NCBI GenBank assembly: GCA_965204685.1
Contig: OZ242004.1
Location: 3,658,001 to 3,722,000, forward strand
Source of the DNA: Bin87 sp965204685
GTDB taxonomy: Bacteria; Chloroflexota; Dehalococcoidia; Lucifugimonadales; UBA3495
Length of the DNA: 64,000 bases
Direction: 5' to 3'
The position numbers and the translations under genes were made by a program. Shown piece by piece: positions 34,058 to 43,045 of this stretch (within the stretch, counting starts at the first letter, position 1; each line of letters opens with the position of its first letter). The notes under the pieces are model-generated. The model saw only the letters and a program-made list of their open reading frames with translations, searched no databases and had not been told where the DNA came from.

Positions 34058-34252
34058 TCACTGCGCGTCCGCATCGGGGAAGATGGCGACCGGCTCGATG
34101 CCTTCCAGGTCAAGGTCGCGCAGGCGGTCAAGTTCCTGCATCAGGCTGGCGAAGCGGTTGGCCACCTCGGGCAGGTCGGAGTCGTCGATGGATATGCCAA
34201 CCAGGTCGGCCATCTTGCGTACCTGTTCCTGCGACAAATCTGCATTGAGCAT
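34058..34252 (-). CDS. GatC/AtzG-like small subunit
   Basis: A 64-residue protein with the GatC-type helices: QEQVRKMADLVGISIDDSDL, FASLMQELDRLRDLDLEGIE and PVAIFPDADAQ. GatC stabilises GatA in Glu-tRNA(Gln) amidotransferase, and AtzG is a related partner of AtzE-type amidases. It is shorter than the usual 95-residue GatC, which favours the AtzG-like reading. A TAGGAG site is nine bases before the ATG. The matching amidase gene lies two genes downstream. Confidence 0.72.
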   Translation of the reverse strand: MLNADLSQEQVRKMADLVGISIDDSDLPEVANRFASLMQELDRLRDLDLEGIEPVAIFPDADAQ

Positions 34253-34262
34253 GGCATGTCTC

Positions 34263-34484
34263 CTACCGCTTCAATTCTACGTAGCGCGCCAGATTGCGGC
34301 CCTTGTTTATTTCCGTTCCGTAGGAACGAGGAATGCCAGCCAGAGCAACGACGGACGCGGGCGAAAAACGAGACAACTCGGCAGCATATTTTATTCCGAA
34401 AAGATGCAAGTGAAGAACCTGCTCGTTTTTGGGAGCGGAGTCGTACATTTTGCGCAACTCGTTGGCGAGTTCTTGGAGAGTCAT
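34263..34484 (-). CDS. Small HTH-like domain protein
   Basis: A 73-residue protein with the pattern QVLHLHLFGIKYAAELS, then VVALAGIPRSYGTEINKG and NLARYV. I know this arrangement from small HTH-like proteins that often accompany restriction or defence genes. A DNA-binding role is likely. The ATG at 34484 is preferred over the TTG one codon upstream. It lies 10 bases before the GatC-like gene and could regulate the operon with the HEPN/MNT module. Confidence 0.6.
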   Translation of the reverse strand: MTLQELANELRKMYDSAPKNEQVLHLHLFGIKYAAELSRFSPASVVALAGIPRSYGTEINKGRNLARYVELKR

Positions 34485-34517
34485 CAATCCATCCCGTCCG
34501 TATTGTTTGCAAATGCT

Positions 34518-36587
34518 TCAGAGCCAACGCTGGAACCAGTGCAGCATCCGCTCCAGGTATTCCTGCCGCAACGCGACGTGGCCCGTGCGGAGGAACCCGT
34601 GGCCGCAGCCGGGGAACCGGACCATTTCCACCTCTTTGTCCAGCCGCTTCATCACCTGGAAATACTGCTCGCTTTGCCCTATCGGGCACCGGGCGTCGGA
34701 TTCTCCATGAAGCAGCAGGACCGGCGTTTTGACTTGCGGCGCGAATTTGATGGGTGACCTTTGGAGCAAGCGGTAAGCCAGGGTGTCGACGCCCTCGGAC
34801 AGTTCGCTGACCAGGGGGCGGCTAATGGGCATGCCGCCGGCGAGACGGATGGCCCATTGCGCCTCCCCAAAGCTGGTGGCGATGTCGGAAGTACCGTACA
34901 TGGTCCACAGGTCGATGCAGGGGGCGCCGGCCACGGCCGCGCGGAACCGGTCGGTGTGGCCGATCATCCAGGTGGTCATGTATCCGCCGTAGCTGTACCC
35001 GTGGACGCCGAGGCGGTCGGTGTCCACGTAGTCGCGCTGGCACACCAGGTCCACGGCGGCCATGAGATCGCGGTAGTCGTCGCCGCCCCAGTCGCCCAGA
35101 ACGGCGTTGACGAACTCCTCGCCGTAGGTGGACGAGCCGCGGGGGTTGACCGCGAGGGTGAGGTAGCCGGCGCCGGCCAACACCTGGTGCCAGGGCACGA
35201 AAGAGTCGTAAAAGGCTCCGTTGGGGCCGCCGTGTATCTCCAGCACCAGCGGGTAACGCTGCGCGGGATCAAAGTTGGGCGGATGGTAGAGGCGGCATTC
35301 GATGTCCCAGTCCTCCCGCTCCAGCAGGAACTTCTCCATGGGAGCGGGAACGTGTTGGGAGAGCCAAGCATCGTTGTGGGAAGTGATCCGGCGGCGCTTT
35401 GGTTCACTCGACCTCGAGGTCAAGTCCATCACGTAGGCATCCGACGGACTTGCCGGGTCTGAGCCGGTCACCACGAGACGCTGCGCCCTGGCGTCCATGG
35501 CGAATCCCGATAGAAGCTCGCCGCCGCCGGTAATCGCCGTTGGAACGGAGCCGCCGCCTGACTCCACTGCCATTTCGTAAAGCCTGGTTTCCCCCTGGGA
35601 GTCGCCCAGGAAGACGACGCAACCGCCGTCTCCATCGCCCGGCAGCCACCGCAACTCCAAGGGAGGATAGATGCCCGGATACCCGAGGCATGGGCGCAGG
35701 CTGTCGTCGGTCAACTGCTGGGGCGGCTTGCCCGGCTCCAGCACATACAGATATGCCTGCCACAACACCATGAGCCCGTCCCCGGTTCCCCCGGCAGCGA
35801 GAAGCCGGTTACCGTCGGGAGACCAGGAAACGGCGGCAATGTCGGTAAGGCCCTGGGACCATGGTTCCGGCTCCGGAGGCTCATCGCCCGACACGGCCCC
35901 GTCGGCGACGTCCACCACGTAGACTTCATTGGTGGCAGCGACGTCCCGGTCGCCGGAACGCCCGGATATGAAGGCGATGCGCCGACCGTCCGGCGACCAA
36001 GCGGGCGCCATGTCGTCCCAATCGCCGGAGGTCAGTTGGCCGGATTTGCCCGAGGCAGCATCCACGAGGAACAAGTGAAAATGGCTGTCGCCACGCCAGC
36101 CGATGGCGTCGTGCCGGTAGCGGATGCGGCGCACCTCTTTGGCAGAAGGCAGGTCTGGGTCCCCGGGGTTATCGGTTGGCTCCACGTCTGACACTGCCGC
36201 CAAGCACGTCGAGTCGGGGGACCAGGCGAACTCCCGGACACCGCCGGGAAGTTTCGTGAGCTGGGCGGCTTCGCCGCCGGCGGCGGGCATCGTCCAGACC
36301 TGACGGGTTGAGCCGGTGTCGTCAGATCCGGCTCGGAGGAAGGCCAGAGTTGCGCCATCGGGGGAGTAGCGGGGATGCCCGTCGTTGTTTCCTTGGGTGA
36401 ACGCCTGCGGGGTTCCGTCCGCCGTTGAAGGGTTCAGCCCAACCTGGTAGATGCGCGCCCGAGGCTCGGAATTTTCCTGGTCAATCCACGAGAGCACGTA
36501 GGCGCAACGGCTCCCGTCGGGGGACACTGTAGGGTCGCCCACGGTTTTCAGGTGTCGGAAGAGGTCTGGGCCGATGGGTTCAGTCAT
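34518..36587 (-). CDS. S9 family peptidase (acylaminoacyl/dipeptidyl peptidase type)
   Basis: A 689-residue serine peptidase. Residues 1-420 form a beta-propeller with PD40-like repeats (PTVSPDGSRCAYVLSW, PRYSPDGATLAFLRAG, PAWSPDGRRIAFISG). The C-terminal alpha/beta-hydrolase domain has the nucleophile in GVHGYSYGGYMTTW, the aspartate in LLLHGESDARCP and the histidine in FPGCGHGFLRTGH. It cleaves short peptides from the N-terminus. There is no signal peptide, so it is cytoplasmic. The ATG at 36587 begins the homologous part; the upstream extension of the frame is not supported. Confidence 0.92.
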   Translation of the reverse strand: MTEPIGPDLFRHLKTVGDPTVSPDGSRCAYVLSWIDQENSEPRARIYQVGLNPSTADGTPQAFTQGNNDGHPRYSPDGATLAFLRAGSDDTGSTRQVWTMPAAGGEAAQLTKLPGGVREFAWSPDSTCLAAVSDVEPTDNPGDPDLPSAKEVRRIRYRHDAIGWRGDSHFHLFLVDAASGKSGQLTSGDWDDMAPAWSPDGRRIAFISGRSGDRDVAATNEVYVVDVADGAVSGDEPPEPEPWSQGLTDIAAVSWSPDGNRLLAAGGTGDGLMVLWQAYLYVLEPGKPPQQLTDDSLRPCLGYPGIYPPLELRWLPGDGDGGCVVFLGDSQGETRLYEMAVESGGGSVPTAITGGGELLSGFAMDARAQRLVVTGSDPASPSDAYVMDLTSRSSEPKRRRITSHNDAWLSQHVPAPMEKFLLEREDWDIECRLYHPPNFDPAQRYPLVLEIHGGPNGAFYDSFVPWHQVLAGAGYLTLAVNPRGSSTYGEEFVNAVLGDWGGDDYRDLMAAVDLVCQRDYVDTDRLGVHGYSYGGYMTTWMIGHTDRFRAAVAGAPCIDLWTMYGTSDIATSFGEAQWAIRLAGGMPISRPLVSELSEGVDTLAYRLLQRSPIKFAPQVKTPVLLLHGESDARCPIGQSEQYFQVMKRLDKEVEMVRFPGCGHGFLRTGHVALRQEYLERMLHWFQRWL

Positions 36588-36686
36588 GGGGAGCAGCCTA
36601 TGCGTTGGGCGACGGTGCGGCGGGGTGAGGGCTCGCCAGTATTCTACCGCATCGACGGCGGCAAACCAGCATGGGCTACCGGAGGA

Positions 36687-36801
36687 GCAGGGTCGGCGCA
36701 AAGTCATTGCCAGAATCAAGATTTACCGGATTTTCAGATTTTCAGGATGTGCATAAATCCTGGGAATCCTCTAATCCCGCTAATCCTGATGCTGACTTTG
36801 C
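36687..36801. repeat. Family 1 palindromic repeat with long outer arm
   Basis: It begins GCAGGGTCGGCGCAAAGTCA, then CCAGAATC, and ends AATCCTGATGCTGACTTTG. The outer arm matches the reverse complement of 48716-48737, so the longer version of the element is present. It lies in the 386-base divergent gap between the S9 peptidase and metG. The rest of that gap holds only a promoter candidate. Confidence 0.75.
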
Positions 36802-36925
36802 CGCCGGTATGAACCTTGCACATGCCCTTGATTTGACGAAACGCTGCGCTCTCGGCGATCTCGCCGCCATCGCGTCGAATCCTGCCATCCGGAGCGTTAA
36901 CCGCACGGAAGCAGGGCACGCGTTA

Positions 36926-36934
36926 TGTTAGAAT
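36926..36934 (+). promoter_or_regulatory. Extended -10 promoter candidate for metG
   Basis: TGTTAGAAT is an extended -10 located 39 bases before the metG GTG. No good -35 is seen, as is common with extended -10 promoters. Confidence 0.45.
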
Positions 36935-36973
36935 TGGCTTGCCATTTCAGTCATCGGATCATGGAGGGTTACC

Positions 36974-38644
36974 GTGCCCGAGCGCATCTTGATAGGTGTC
37001 GCGTGGCCGTATGCCAACGGCCCGCTGCACATGGGACACGTCGCCGGCTGCTATCTGGCCGCCGATATTTTTGCCCGCTATCACCGCATGAAGGGCAACG
37101 ATGTGCTGATGGTATCCGGCTCCGACGCCCACGGAACGCCCATAACCATCCGCGCGGACCAGGAAGGCGTGGAGCCCCGGGAAGTGCTGGAGCGCTACCA
37201 CGCGCAGTTCCTGGACACATGGGAAAGGCTGGGTATCTCCTTCGACCTGTTCACCACCACTCATACCGAGAATCACCAGCGGGTGGTTCAAGACTTCTTC
37301 CTGCGCTTGCAGGAAAAGGGTTACATCTACCCGGACACGATGCTGCTGGCCCATTGCTCGGGATGCGACCGGTTCCTGCCGGACCGGTACGTGGAGGGCA
37401 CGTGTCCCCATTGCGCCAACCAGCGGGCCCGGGGCGACCAGTGCGACAACTGCGGCCACACGCTGGACCCCATCGATCTGGTGAAGCCGTATTGCAGCAT
37501 CTGCGGGGACACGCCCCAGTTCCGCGATTCGGAGCACTTCTTCCTGAAGCTGTCCGCCTTCCAAGAGCCGCTGCTGGAGTGGATCAACCAGCAACATCAC
37601 TGGCGGCCCAACGTGGCAAACGGCACCCGGAGCTTCCTCCAGGGCGGGTTGAAAGACCGGGCGATCACCCGCGACCTGACCTGGGGCGTTCCGCTCCCGC
37701 TGGATGGCTACGAGGAAAAGCGGATTTACGTGTGGTTCGAGGCGGTGATCGGCTACCTGTCCGCGGCCGTAGAATGGGCCTCGAACAACGGACACGCGGA
37801 CGATTGGCAGAACTACTGGAAGGACGATAACACCAGAACCTACTATTTCATTGGCAAGGACAACATCCCCTTCCACAGCATCATCTGGCCGGCCATGCTC
37901 ATGGGGTACGGCGGCCTGAACCTGCCCTACGACGTGCCGGCCAACGAGTTTCTGAGCCTGGAAAGCCGCAAGTTCTCAACCAGCCAGAACTGGGCGGTGT
38001 GGGTTCCAGACTACCTGGACCGGTACGATCCGGACCCGCTGCGGTACCTGCTGTCGATCAACATGCCGGAGACGGGCGACACCGATTTCAGCTGGAGCGA
38101 GTTCGTCCGGCGCAACAACGACGAGCTGGTGGCAACCTGGGGCAACCTGGTGAACCGGGTGCTGCGGTTCACCTACCGCAACTTCGACGGACGAATCCCA
38201 GATGGATCTGGGGACCCACAGTTGCGGATGCCCGCTGACGTGAGTTTTCGGATGGTCAGCGATCAGTTAGAGCGCGCTCGGTTCAGAGGGGGTATTGGCC
38301 AAGCCTTCGTCATGGCCCAGCAGGTCAATCGATATTTGGATCAGCAAGCGCCGTGGCAAGCTGTGAGAACGGACAAAGCCCGAGCGGGTTTGTCGCTGAA
38401 CAATGCGATCAGGGCGATCAATTGCCTCAAGGTAATGCTAGCGCCCTATCTGCCGTTCAGTTGCCAAAAAGTGCACGAATTTTTGGGATTCGACGGCGAA
38501 GTGTCAAAACTGCCCTGGGATTTCGACATCGCATGGAACGCGATCAAGCCCGGTGCCCCGTTGCGGAACCCGTCAAACCTCTACACCAAGCTGGATGACG
38601 ACGTGGCCGAGCAGGAAGCCAGCCAGTTGGGCGTCTCCGCCTGA
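36974..38644 (+). CDS. metG: Methionine-tRNA ligase
   Basis: A 556-residue class I aminoacyl-tRNA synthetase charging tRNA-Met. HIGH appears as HMGH at residues 19-22, and KMSKS as KFSTSQ in LESRKFSTSQNW. A zinc-binding insert has four cysteine pairs (CSGCDRF, TCPHC, CDNCGH, CSICGD). The anticodon-binding domain follows (DTDFSWSEFVRRNNDELVAT). The C-terminal tRNA-binding EMAP-like domain of longer MetRS is absent. The start is GTG. The polyprenyl synthase gene follows after 26 bases. Confidence 0.95.
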   Translation: MPERILIGVAWPYANGPLHMGHVAGCYLAADIFARYHRMKGNDVLMVSGSDAHGTPITIRADQEGVEPREVLERYHAQFLDTWERLGISFDLFTTTHTENHQRVVQDFFLRLQEKGYIYPDTMLLAHCSGCDRFLPDRYVEGTCPHCANQRARGDQCDNCGHTLDPIDLVKPYCSICGDTPQFRDSEHFFLKLSAFQEPLLEWINQQHHWRPNVANGTRSFLQGGLKDRAITRDLTWGVPLPLDGYEEKRIYVWFEAVIGYLSAAVEWASNNGHADDWQNYWKDDNTRTYYFIGKDNIPFHSIIWPAMLMGYGGLNLPYDVPANEFLSLESRKFSTSQNWAVWVPDYLDRYDPDPLRYLLSINMPETGDTDFSWSEFVRRNNDELVATWGNLVNRVLRFTYRNFDGRIPDGSGDPQLRMPADVSFRMVSDQLERARFRGGIGQAFVMAQQVNRYLDQQAPWQAVRTDKARAGLSLNNAIRAINCLKVMLAPYLPFSCQKVHEFLGFDGEVSKLPWDFDIAWNAIKPGAPLRNPSNLYTKLDDDVAEQEASQLGVSA

Positions 38645-38670
38645 TCCCTTCGGTTCCTGAGCGATCCACC

Positions 38671-39669
38671 GTGCAGCCCGGGCTGGACCTGCAAACCGTA
38701 TCGATCTACGCTCCGGTGGTCGACCAACTGGCCCAGGTCGAGGAGCAGCTGCACGAGCTGTGCCAGACCGACATCGCCGACCTGGACCCGCTCCTGGACT
38801 ACGCTTTGCGCTCCGGAGGCAAGAGGGTTCGCCCGGCCTTGACCCTGCTGGCGGCGGAGTTCCACGAACACGAGCGGAAGCGGTCACTGATTATGGCGGC
38901 CGCCGTCGAACTGCTGCATCTGGCGACCCTGATCCACGACGACACGGTGGACAACGCCGGCCTGCGGCGAGGCAAGCCGACGATCAACAAACTGTACGGC
39001 AATCACGTCGCGGTGCTGCTGGGAGACTACCTGTTTGCCACGTCCGCGACCTTCGTCTGCGATACGGGAGTGGTCCGGGTCATTCGCCGGTTCTCGGAAA
39101 CGATCATGGAACTGGCCAGCGGGCAACTGATCGAGTTTTTCACGACGTTCGACCCGTCCAAGGCCCGCCGGCTGTACGACGAGCGCATCTATCGCAAGAC
39201 GGCATCGTTGTTCTGCACCTCCGCCGAAACCGGCGCCATACTCAGCGGGGCGCCGGAGAACCAAGTGCAAGCGCTGCGCACGTACGGATACAACGTGGGC
39301 ATGGCCTTCCAGATCGTGGACGACCTGCTGGACATTCAGGGCGACGCCAGCGAAATCGGCAAGCCCGTGGGCAACGACCTGATGCAGGGGGTGCTGACGC
39401 TGCCCACCATCATGCTGATGGAACGTTATCCCGACGAACATCCCATCGACACCCTTTTCGCCTCCATAACCAACGGCGGTTCGGACGTCGACCGCCTGTT
39501 GCAGAAATCGCTGGACATGATTGACGGTTCGAGCATCGTGCCTGACTGCTTTGCGGTGATCCGCGACTACTGCACCGAGGCCGCGGCGGCGCTGGACGAC
39601 CTGCCGGAGTGCGCTCCGCGGCGTTCGCTGCTGGAAATGGTGGACTACATACGGGAAAGGTCGCGCTAA
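38671..39669 (+). CDS. Polyprenyl (isoprenoid) diphosphate synthase
   Basis: A 332-residue trans-prenyltransferase. The first aspartate-rich motif is LATLIHDDTVDNAGLRRGKP (DDxxD), and the second is FQIVDDLLDIQGD. SGGKRVRPALTLLAAEF is the IPP-binding region. It elongates allylic diphosphates to a long polyprenyl chain for quinones or lipid carriers; chain length cannot be read with certainty. The start is GTG. Likely an operon with metG. Confidence 0.92.
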   Translation: MQPGLDLQTVSIYAPVVDQLAQVEEQLHELCQTDIADLDPLLDYALRSGGKRVRPALTLLAAEFHEHERKRSLIMAAAVELLHLATLIHDDTVDNAGLRRGKPTINKLYGNHVAVLLGDYLFATSATFVCDTGVVRVIRRFSETIMELASGQLIEFFTTFDPSKARRLYDERIYRKTASLFCTSAETGAILSGAPENQVQALRTYGYNVGMAFQIVDDLLDIQGDASEIGKPVGNDLMQGVLTLPTIMLMERYPDEHPIDTLFASITNGGSDVDRLLQKSLDMIDGSSIVPDCFAVIRDYCTEAAAALDDLPECAPRRSLLEMVDYIRERSR

Positions 39670-39842
39670 GGGCTACAGCAACGAGGCGCGTTCGCTGCAT
39701 GGATCAACGCCGGTTCGCAAGGTAGCGATACGCACCGGAAACCCGACACCATTCCGGCGCAGTTGGGCGCCGGTTCCCGTATAGTTACGGTAGGCGCATG
39801 GCGACTGCGCATTTGATACCGGTACGCCGATGGAGTGGGACC

Positions 39843-41093
39843 ATGACCTCAACTGCAAACCCTGAATCGAGCCTGCAACCGCTGCCGCTGGAAGGGCTGC
39901 GCGTGCTGGACGCCACGCACATCGTGGCGGGGCCATTCTGCTCCATGATCCTGGCGGACATGGGGGCAGAGGTGATCAAGATCGAAAGGCCGGGCACCGG
40001 CGACCAGGCGCGCAGGAACGAGCCTTTCGTAGAGGGTCCAGACGGCTCTCAGATCAGCGCACGCTATCTCGGAGTCAACCGCAATAAGAAAAGCGTATCC
40101 CTGGACCTGAGAGACCCGGTGGGCAAACGCGCTTTCGAAAACATGCTGCGGGTATCGGACGTGCTACTGGACAACTGGGGGCCGGGCGCCATGGGACGTC
40201 TTGGTTTCAGCTACGAGCGGCTCAGCGAGATCAACCCCGGGCTGGTGTACGCGAGCATCTCAGGCTACGGGGACAGCGACGGGTTGCGCGGCCCCTACTC
40301 CAACTGGCCGGCGAACAACCCGTGCGTCCAGGGTATGGGCGGGTGGATGGTTACCACCGGCACACCGGAGAGCGGGCCTCAGATGGTGGGCGACAACATG
40401 GGCGACTCGGTGCCAGCAGTATGGGCCGCACTGGGCATCATGCTGGCGTTGGAGTCGCGGCGAAAGACGGGCCGAGGCCAGCACGTGGACATGTCGATGT
40501 ACGACTGCATGGCGGCCCACACCACCAGCAGCATGCCGCTGTTCCAGTGCACCGGACAGGTGACCACCACGGCCCGCGAGAACATGTTCTCCGCGCAACT
40601 CACCCTGCGGGCATCCGACGGCTACGTGGTGCTGGCGGGAGCCGGAAACGCGGACGACAAATGGAGGGCGATGTGGGACCTGGTGGGTCGGCCGGAACTG
40701 GCAGACGACCCGCGCTACCTGGGTCGGGGCGTGACTGGTCCGTTCTTTTCCAGTCATATCGTGCCAGCCATCGAGGAATGGTCGCAGCACATCCCGAAGC
40801 GGGAGCTGAACCAACACCTGCTTGATTGCGGATTTTCCATGGGCATCGTGCAGGACGCGGCGGACCTGGATAGCTGTCCGCACCTGGAGACGCGGAACAT
40901 GTTCGTGGACAGTGGTGACACCTACGGCCGTCCCTTCCGCACGGTCAACACACCGGTGCAGCTGACGGGATGCGTCAATACGCCAGCCAATCCGCCGCCG
41001 ACGCTGGGTCAGCACAACCACGACGTGCTTTGCAGCATCGGGGGGTTGACGCCGGACGAAGTGGCCCGGCTGGAAGCCGAAGGCAAGGCATGA
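39843..41093 (+). CDS. CaiB/BaiF family CoA-transferase
   Basis: A 416-residue family III CoA-transferase. Seen are LEGLRVLDATHIVAGPFCSM, DMGAEVIKIERPGTGDQAR, KKSVSLDLRDPVG and LVYASISGYGDSDGLRGPYS. The region with the usual catalytic aspartate reads NWPANNPCVQGMGGW, so the YD pair of typical members is altered, as it would be in a divergent branch. The ATG at 39843 with GGAG eight bases upstream is preferred over the ATG at 39798. Its stop overlaps the next small membrane gene (ATGA). Confidence 0.88.
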   Translation: MTSTANPESSLQPLPLEGLRVLDATHIVAGPFCSMILADMGAEVIKIERPGTGDQARRNEPFVEGPDGSQISARYLGVNRNKKSVSLDLRDPVGKRAFENMLRVSDVLLDNWGPGAMGRLGFSYERLSEINPGLVYASISGYGDSDGLRGPYSNWPANNPCVQGMGGWMVTTGTPESGPQMVGDNMGDSVPAVWAALGIMLALESRRKTGRGQHVDMSMYDCMAAHTTSSMPLFQCTGQVTTTARENMFSAQLTLRASDGYVVLAGAGNADDKWRAMWDLVGRPELADDPRYLGRGVTGPFFSSHIVPAIEEWSQHIPKRELNQHLLDCGFSMGIVQDAADLDSCPHLETRNMFVDSGDTYGRPFRTVNTPVQLTGCVNTPANPPPTLGQHNHDVLCSIGGLTPDEVARLEAEGKA

Positions 41094-41557
41094 GGCGGAT
41101 CTGGCGGCAACGCGGCAGTCCCCGGAGAGCGTCGAGTGATATACTGCGAGAAGAGCCCGGCGGCGTGCCGTGGCAGTTCGTCGAGGGGGCAATATCGGTC
41201 AGCGCCAGCGTCATCATGGCGGACGCCATTGCTCGTTGCGACCGTTGCGGCGACTGGCTGGCGGTTGGATTTTTCAAGAGGCTGACCGAACAGGAAGACG
41301 GGGTGAACATAGCGGGGATGGCCATGCTGTTTCCCACCGCTCTGGTTTTCTACTCGGGGGTCAAGATGGTTTTCTCAGCTTACAAAGAATACAAGAGGTG
41401 GCGAGAAGCCTGGCAGCAAGAGTTGCTTGAAGAAGGCCGGCAAGAGGGCCAACAGGCTGAGCGTGCCCGCATAAGACGAGAGCTCGCAGAAAAGGGAGTA
41501 ACCCTGTCACCGGAAGCCGAAAAAGTCCTGTTTGGCGAAACTGACGACCACTCTTGA
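41090..41557 (+). CDS. Small CxxC membrane protein, undescribed family, copy 1
   Basis: A 155-residue protein. After a basic N-terminus come FVEGAISVSASVIMADAIAR, the cysteine motif CDRCGDW, FFKRLTEQEDGVNIAGMAM, LFPTALVFYSGVKMVFSAYK and a charged coiled-coil tail (EEGRQEGQQAERARIRREL). Two membrane segments are likely, with the CxxC loop and LTExEDG between them. The protein at 44742-45155 is a clear paralog in the same order of motifs. No family is known to me. The ATG overlaps the CoA-transferase stop, so translation is coupled. Confidence 0.65.
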   Translation: MRRIWRQRGSPRRASSDILREEPGGVPWQFVEGAISVSASVIMADAIARCDRCGDWLAVGFFKRLTEQEDGVNIAGMAMLFPTALVFYSGVKMVFSAYKEYKRWREAWQQELLEEGRQEGQQAERARIRRELAEKGVTLSPEAEKVLFGETDDHS

Positions 41558-41606
41558 TAGAGCCGGCAATCTAACAAAGCGACACCTATGGAGCATTTAC
41601 CGCGCC

Positions 41607-42866
41607 ATGCCAACCTTTCAGGCCCCACGGGGCACCGCCGACCGCCTCCCCGACGAGCAAAAATACTGGCGCTACATCGAAGGTCACGCCACCGACGTGG
41701 CCCGCCGGTTCGGCTACGGCAGGATTGACAGCCCGATGTTCGAGGACGCGGGTCTCTTCGTGCGCGGCGTCGGCGAAGGGACGGACATCGTCGAAAAGGA
41801 AATGTACGTCTTTGAGGACCGGGGCGGCGATCATCTGACCCTCCGGGCGGAGGGAACGGCTCCGGTGTGCCGCGCGTACCTGGAGCACGGGATGCATAAC
41901 CAGGCGCAACCGGTGCGGATGTACTACCTGTGCCCGGTGTTCCGCTACGAACGGCCGCAGGCGGGCCGGTTTCGGCAGCACCACCAGTTCGGCGTGGAGG
42001 CCATCGGCGACGGCGACCCGTCGGTGGACGCGGAAGTCATCGAGCTGGCCTGGACCTTCATGCACGACATTGGCCTCTCCGACATCACGCTGCTGACCAA
42101 CAGCATCGGCGACGGGCAATGCCGCCCGGAATACATCGAGGCCCTGAAGTCCTTTTACGCGGGCCAGACCTCCAACCTGTGCCCGGACTGCCGGCAACGG
42201 CTGGAGCGCAACCCGCTCAGGTTGCTGGACTGCAAGGTAGAGACGTGCCGTGCGCTGGGCGAGGAGGCCCCGAAATCGGTGGAGTGTCTCTGCGCCAACT
42301 GCCAGACTCACTGGGACCGGGTGCGCTCCTACCTGGACGCGGCGGGCATACCAAACCGGGTGGACCACCGGCTGGTGCGCGGTCTGGACTATTACACGCG
42401 CACGGTGTTCGAGATCCAGCCGGCGGTGGAAGGAGCGCAGTCCACGATCTGCGGCGGAGGGCGGTACGACGGGCTCATCGAGCAGTTGGGCGGCCGGCCC
42501 ACCCCCGGGATCGGGTTCGGCAGCGGGATCGAACGGCTGGCGCTCAACCTGCGCCGGGCCGAGACCCCGGTTCCTGATGAGCCGTCGCCGCGTTATCTGA
42601 TCGCGACCATCGGCGAGGACGCTCGCGTCGAGGGCGTTCGGCTGGCGAGCCGGATGCGCAACGCCGGGGTCGGCGCGATCCTGGCCAATGGCGGCCGCGC
42701 CTTGCGTGGGCAGATGCGACAGGCCAACGCGCTGGGCGTGGCGGCCACCGTGATCATCGGCGATGATGAAGTTCGGAATGCGACCGTCGTCGTCCGGGAC
42801 ATGACAACCTCCAGCCAGGAGATCGTATCAGTCGAGGAGTTCCTGCAGCAGGCCAGTGTGGGATGA
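41607..42866 (+). CDS. hisS: Histidine-tRNA ligase
   Basis: A 419-residue class II synthetase charging tRNA-His. Motifs seen: FQAPRGTADRLPDE at the N-terminus, motif 2 region YYLCPVFRYERPQAGRFRQH, the HisRS-specific RLVRGLDYYTRTVFEI, and GGGRYDGLIEQLGGRPTPGI for motif 3. A C-terminal anticodon domain (residues about 330-415) follows. The start at 41607 gives the canonical N-terminus; the open frame upstream is rejected. A terminator follows the stop. Confidence 0.95.
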   Translation: MPTFQAPRGTADRLPDEQKYWRYIEGHATDVARRFGYGRIDSPMFEDAGLFVRGVGEGTDIVEKEMYVFEDRGGDHLTLRAEGTAPVCRAYLEHGMHNQAQPVRMYYLCPVFRYERPQAGRFRQHHQFGVEAIGDGDPSVDAEVIELAWTFMHDIGLSDITLLTNSIGDGQCRPEYIEALKSFYAGQTSNLCPDCRQRLERNPLRLLDCKVETCRALGEEAPKSVECLCANCQTHWDRVRSYLDAAGIPNRVDHRLVRGLDYYTRTVFEIQPAVEGAQSTICGGGRYDGLIEQLGGRPTPGIGFGSGIERLALNLRRAETPVPDEPSPRYLIATIGEDARVEGVRLASRMRNAGVGAILANGGRALRGQMRQANALGVAATVIIGDDEVRNATVVVRDMTTSSQEIVSVEEFLQQASVG

Positions 42867-42894
42867 CATGGTGGGTTCACCCGAACGAAAATTG

Positions 42895-42918
42895 GGCCGG
42901 CGGCATCGCCGGCCTTTT
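42895..42918 (+). terminator. Rho-independent terminator after hisS
   Basis: A perfect 8-bp stem GGCCGGCG / CGCCGGCC with loop GCAT, followed by TTTTG. It begins 28 bases after the hisS stop. Confidence 0.82.
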
Positions 42919-42971
42919 GTATATTGCCAAATCGATTGGAACAAAAATCCGAAAATCTGACAGCCCTGGCG

Positions 42972-42999
42972 TTGACATAGAACGGGTGTTTGTTAGAAC
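42972..42999 (+). promoter_or_regulatory. Promoter for the 102-residue unknown gene
   Basis: A perfect -35 TTGACA, a 16-base spacer and TAGAAC, the latter preceded by TGT to make an extended -10. It lies 46 bases before the ATG at 43046. Confidence 0.65.
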
Positions 43000-43045
43000 A
43001 TGTGCTCAACACAAATGCGCTGCAACCAGCGCGGCAGGAGCTGAA

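Noticed and set aside
31850..34252. Complete Glu-tRNA(Gln) amidotransferase (gatCAB)
   Set aside because: No gatB is present, and the GatC-like protein is only 64 residues, so an AtzE/AtzG-type amidase is more likely.
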